Origin: AC-32 sp035473395
GTDB lineage: Bacteria > Actinomycetota > Thermoleophilia > Gaiellales > Gaiellaceae
Assembly: GCA_035473395.1 (NCBI GenBank)
Contig: DATIOF010000150.1
Span: 1 to 22,006, forward strand
DNA: 22,006 nucleotides
Direction: 5' to 3'
The notes beneath the pieces were generated by a model. The model was not told the DNA's origin. It saw nothing but the letters and a program-made list of their open reading frames with translations, and did no database searches. This document shows, piece by piece, positions 21,194-22,006 of the stretch. The position numbers were made by a program, and so were the translations under genes. Numbering within the stretch: the first letter of the stretch is position 1; each line of letters opens with the position of its first letter.

Positions 21194-21643
21194 ATGGACG
21201 AGCGAACGCTGCAAATTCAAGCCTGCATGTATCAGTACTCACGCGCCATCTACCGGTCGATCAAGGACCTGGTCGACCCCTATGTGACGGGTGAGACCCG
21301 GAACGTGTACCGGCGCGAGGTGCTCGAGGCTTGCGAGCAGACGATGGAACGGCTCGCCAAGGACCCGCTCTACTTCGCCAAGCCCGACCGGGCGCTCTTC
21401 CAGGACATCCGGCGCTACTTCCCGATCACCTGCCAGGCGCAAGTCGCCTGGGCCGTGCGCGAGGGCGTTGCGGCGGCGGTCGGGTTCATCGAGAGCCAGA
21501 TCGAGGCCGGCGCATTCGACGGCGGGATCGCCCGCTGCCGGGCGACGACGCGCAAGGGCAAGCCGTGCCAGCGCACGCCGCTGCCGGACCGCGACTACTG
21601 CCCGTCGCACCAGCACCTCGACCGCTCGAAGGTCGCGGCGTAG
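21194..21643 (+). CDS. Unknown protein with C-terminal Cys/His (DUF5763-like) motif
   Basis: A 149-residue soluble protein. Residues 1-105 are mostly helical and rich in Tyr/Arg (MYQYSRAIYRSIKDLVDPYV; VYRREVLEACEQTMERLAKD; FPITCQAQVAWAVREG). The C-terminus carries RCRATTRKGKPCQRTPLPDR and DYCPSHQ (C115, C125, C136, H139). This C-A-T-x-x-G-x-x-C...YC-x-x-H pattern is found in small zinc-binding-like domains such as DUF5763, often as appendages in phage or DNA-related proteins. The N-terminal part I do not recognise. Unlike most genes here, it has its own -35/-10 promoter, an 87-nt leader and Shine-Dalgarno candidates, suggesting regulated or strong expression. The next gene has a separate promoter. 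Confidence 0.78.
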   Translation: MDERTLQIQACMYQYSRAIYRSIKDLVDPYVTGETRNVYRREVLEACEQTMERLAKDPLYFAKPDRALFQDIRRYFPITCQAQVAWAVREGVAAAVGFIESQIEAGAFDGGIARCRATTRKGKPCQRTPLPDRDYCPSHQHLDRSKVAA

Positions 21644-21663
21644 CCCGGCTCGCCGCCAGGCGA

Positions 21664-21669
21664 TAGTCT
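21664..21669 (+). promoter_or_regulatory. -10 element of WYL regulator gene (leaderless)
   Basis: TAGTCT, 8 nt, then GTG at 21678. It lies in the 34-bp gap after the 149-aa gene. Confidence 0.5.
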
Positions 21670-21677
21670 CGTTCCGG

Positions 21678-22006
21678 GTGTCGCACGACACGGACAAGCT
21701 GATCCGTCAGCTCTCGCTCGTCGCCTTCTTGATGGCGGAGCGGCGGGCTGTCACGGCGCGCGACATCAAGGGCCAGGTCGAGGGCTACCAGGAGATGTCG
21801 GACGAGGCCTTTGCGCGGCGCTTCTACTCCGACCGCGCGGAGCTGATCGCGCTCGGCGTCCCGCTCCACTCCCAGCGGGACGAGTACACGGGCGAGGAGC
21901 TCTACAACATGCGCTCCGAGAGCTACTTCCTGCCGCCGCTCGAGCTGACCGACGATGAGCTCGCGGCGCTGCAGACCTGCCTCTACCTGCTCGAGGGCAA
22001 GTTCGC
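21678..22006 (+). CDS. WYL-domain transcriptional regulator (PafB/PafC-like), 3' end outside window
   Basis: The frame starts at GTG 21678 and runs off the right edge; 109 residues are visible. The N-terminus is a winged helix-turn-helix (about 5-60: LIRQLSLVAFLMAERRAVTARDI, then AFARRFYSDRAELIALGVPL). Next comes a link (DEYTGEELYNMRSESYFLPP) and the region LELTDDELAALQTCLYLLEG, which precedes the WYL domain in PafB/PafC-type proteins. WYL regulators sense nucleic acid or nucleotide-type ligands. PafBC controls DNA-damage genes in mycobacteria. The WYL domain itself lies outside the window, so the assignment rests on the N-terminal layout. Confidence 0.8.
   Translation, partial: MSHDTDKLIRQLSLVAFLMAERRAVTARDIKGQVEGYQEMSDEAFARRFYSDRAELIALGVPLHSQRDEYTGEELYNMRSESYFLPPLELTDDELAALQTCLYLLEGKF

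Overview
The window is high-GC, gene-dense bacterial chromosome, most likely from the Actinomycetota and perhaps the Thermoleophilia. That placement is inferred. It rests on the strong G/C bias, many GTG starts, a decaprenyl-phosphate phosphoribosyltransferase-like UbiA protein, a PafB/PafC-type WYL regulator at the right edge, and many genes with almost no 5' untranslated region. I see no IS element, prophage, CRISPR array, tRNA or rRNA. It reads as ordinary core chromosome.

Layout. At 1-2687 (minus strand) are a partial DUF2007-like protein, an OmpR-type response regulator whose receiver has lost its catalytic residues, and an ABC1/UbiB-family kinase-like membrane protein. At 2886-9477 (minus) is a seven-gene operon in the order queA, a 95-aa unknown, tgt, yajC, secDF (SecD and SecF fused), a phasin-like 107-aa protein and a PlsC-type acyltransferase. 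It joins queuosine tRNA modification to protein export and lipid synthesis, and ends in tandem hairpins. At 9505-9951 (plus) is a lone coiled-coil protein diverging from queA.

At 9921-14340 (minus) are a flippase-like membrane protein, a decaprenyl-phosphate phosphoribosyltransferase, a sensor kinase with its response regulator, and a small secreted protein. At 14395-16008 (plus) is a secreted protein with an N,N-dimethylformamidase-beta-like domain. At 16005-19740 is an acyl-CoA/aldehyde block: 3-hydroxyacyl-CoA dehydrogenase and thiolase (minus), then a divergent aldehyde dehydrogenase followed by a 48-aa membrane protein. At 19775-22006 (plus) are two zinc-ribbon proteins, a 149-aa protein with a C-terminal Cys/His motif behind a structured AT-rich leader, and the start of a WYL regulator.

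The strongest cross-cutting signal is in the promoters. Nearly every promoter-proximal gene has a TAnnnT hexamer, often TAGnCT, 6-10 nt before its start codon, which predicts leaderless transcripts. Operon-internal genes instead use overlapping stop/start codons or a Shine-Dalgarno. Two divergent gene pairs share interlocked -10 boxes in gaps of only 21 and 27 bp. Two -10 boxes contain the upstream gene's TAG stop codon. A 35-bp element, 28/35 identical in two copies, follows two minus-strand genes and precedes hairpins. No clearly novel defence or mobile system is visible.
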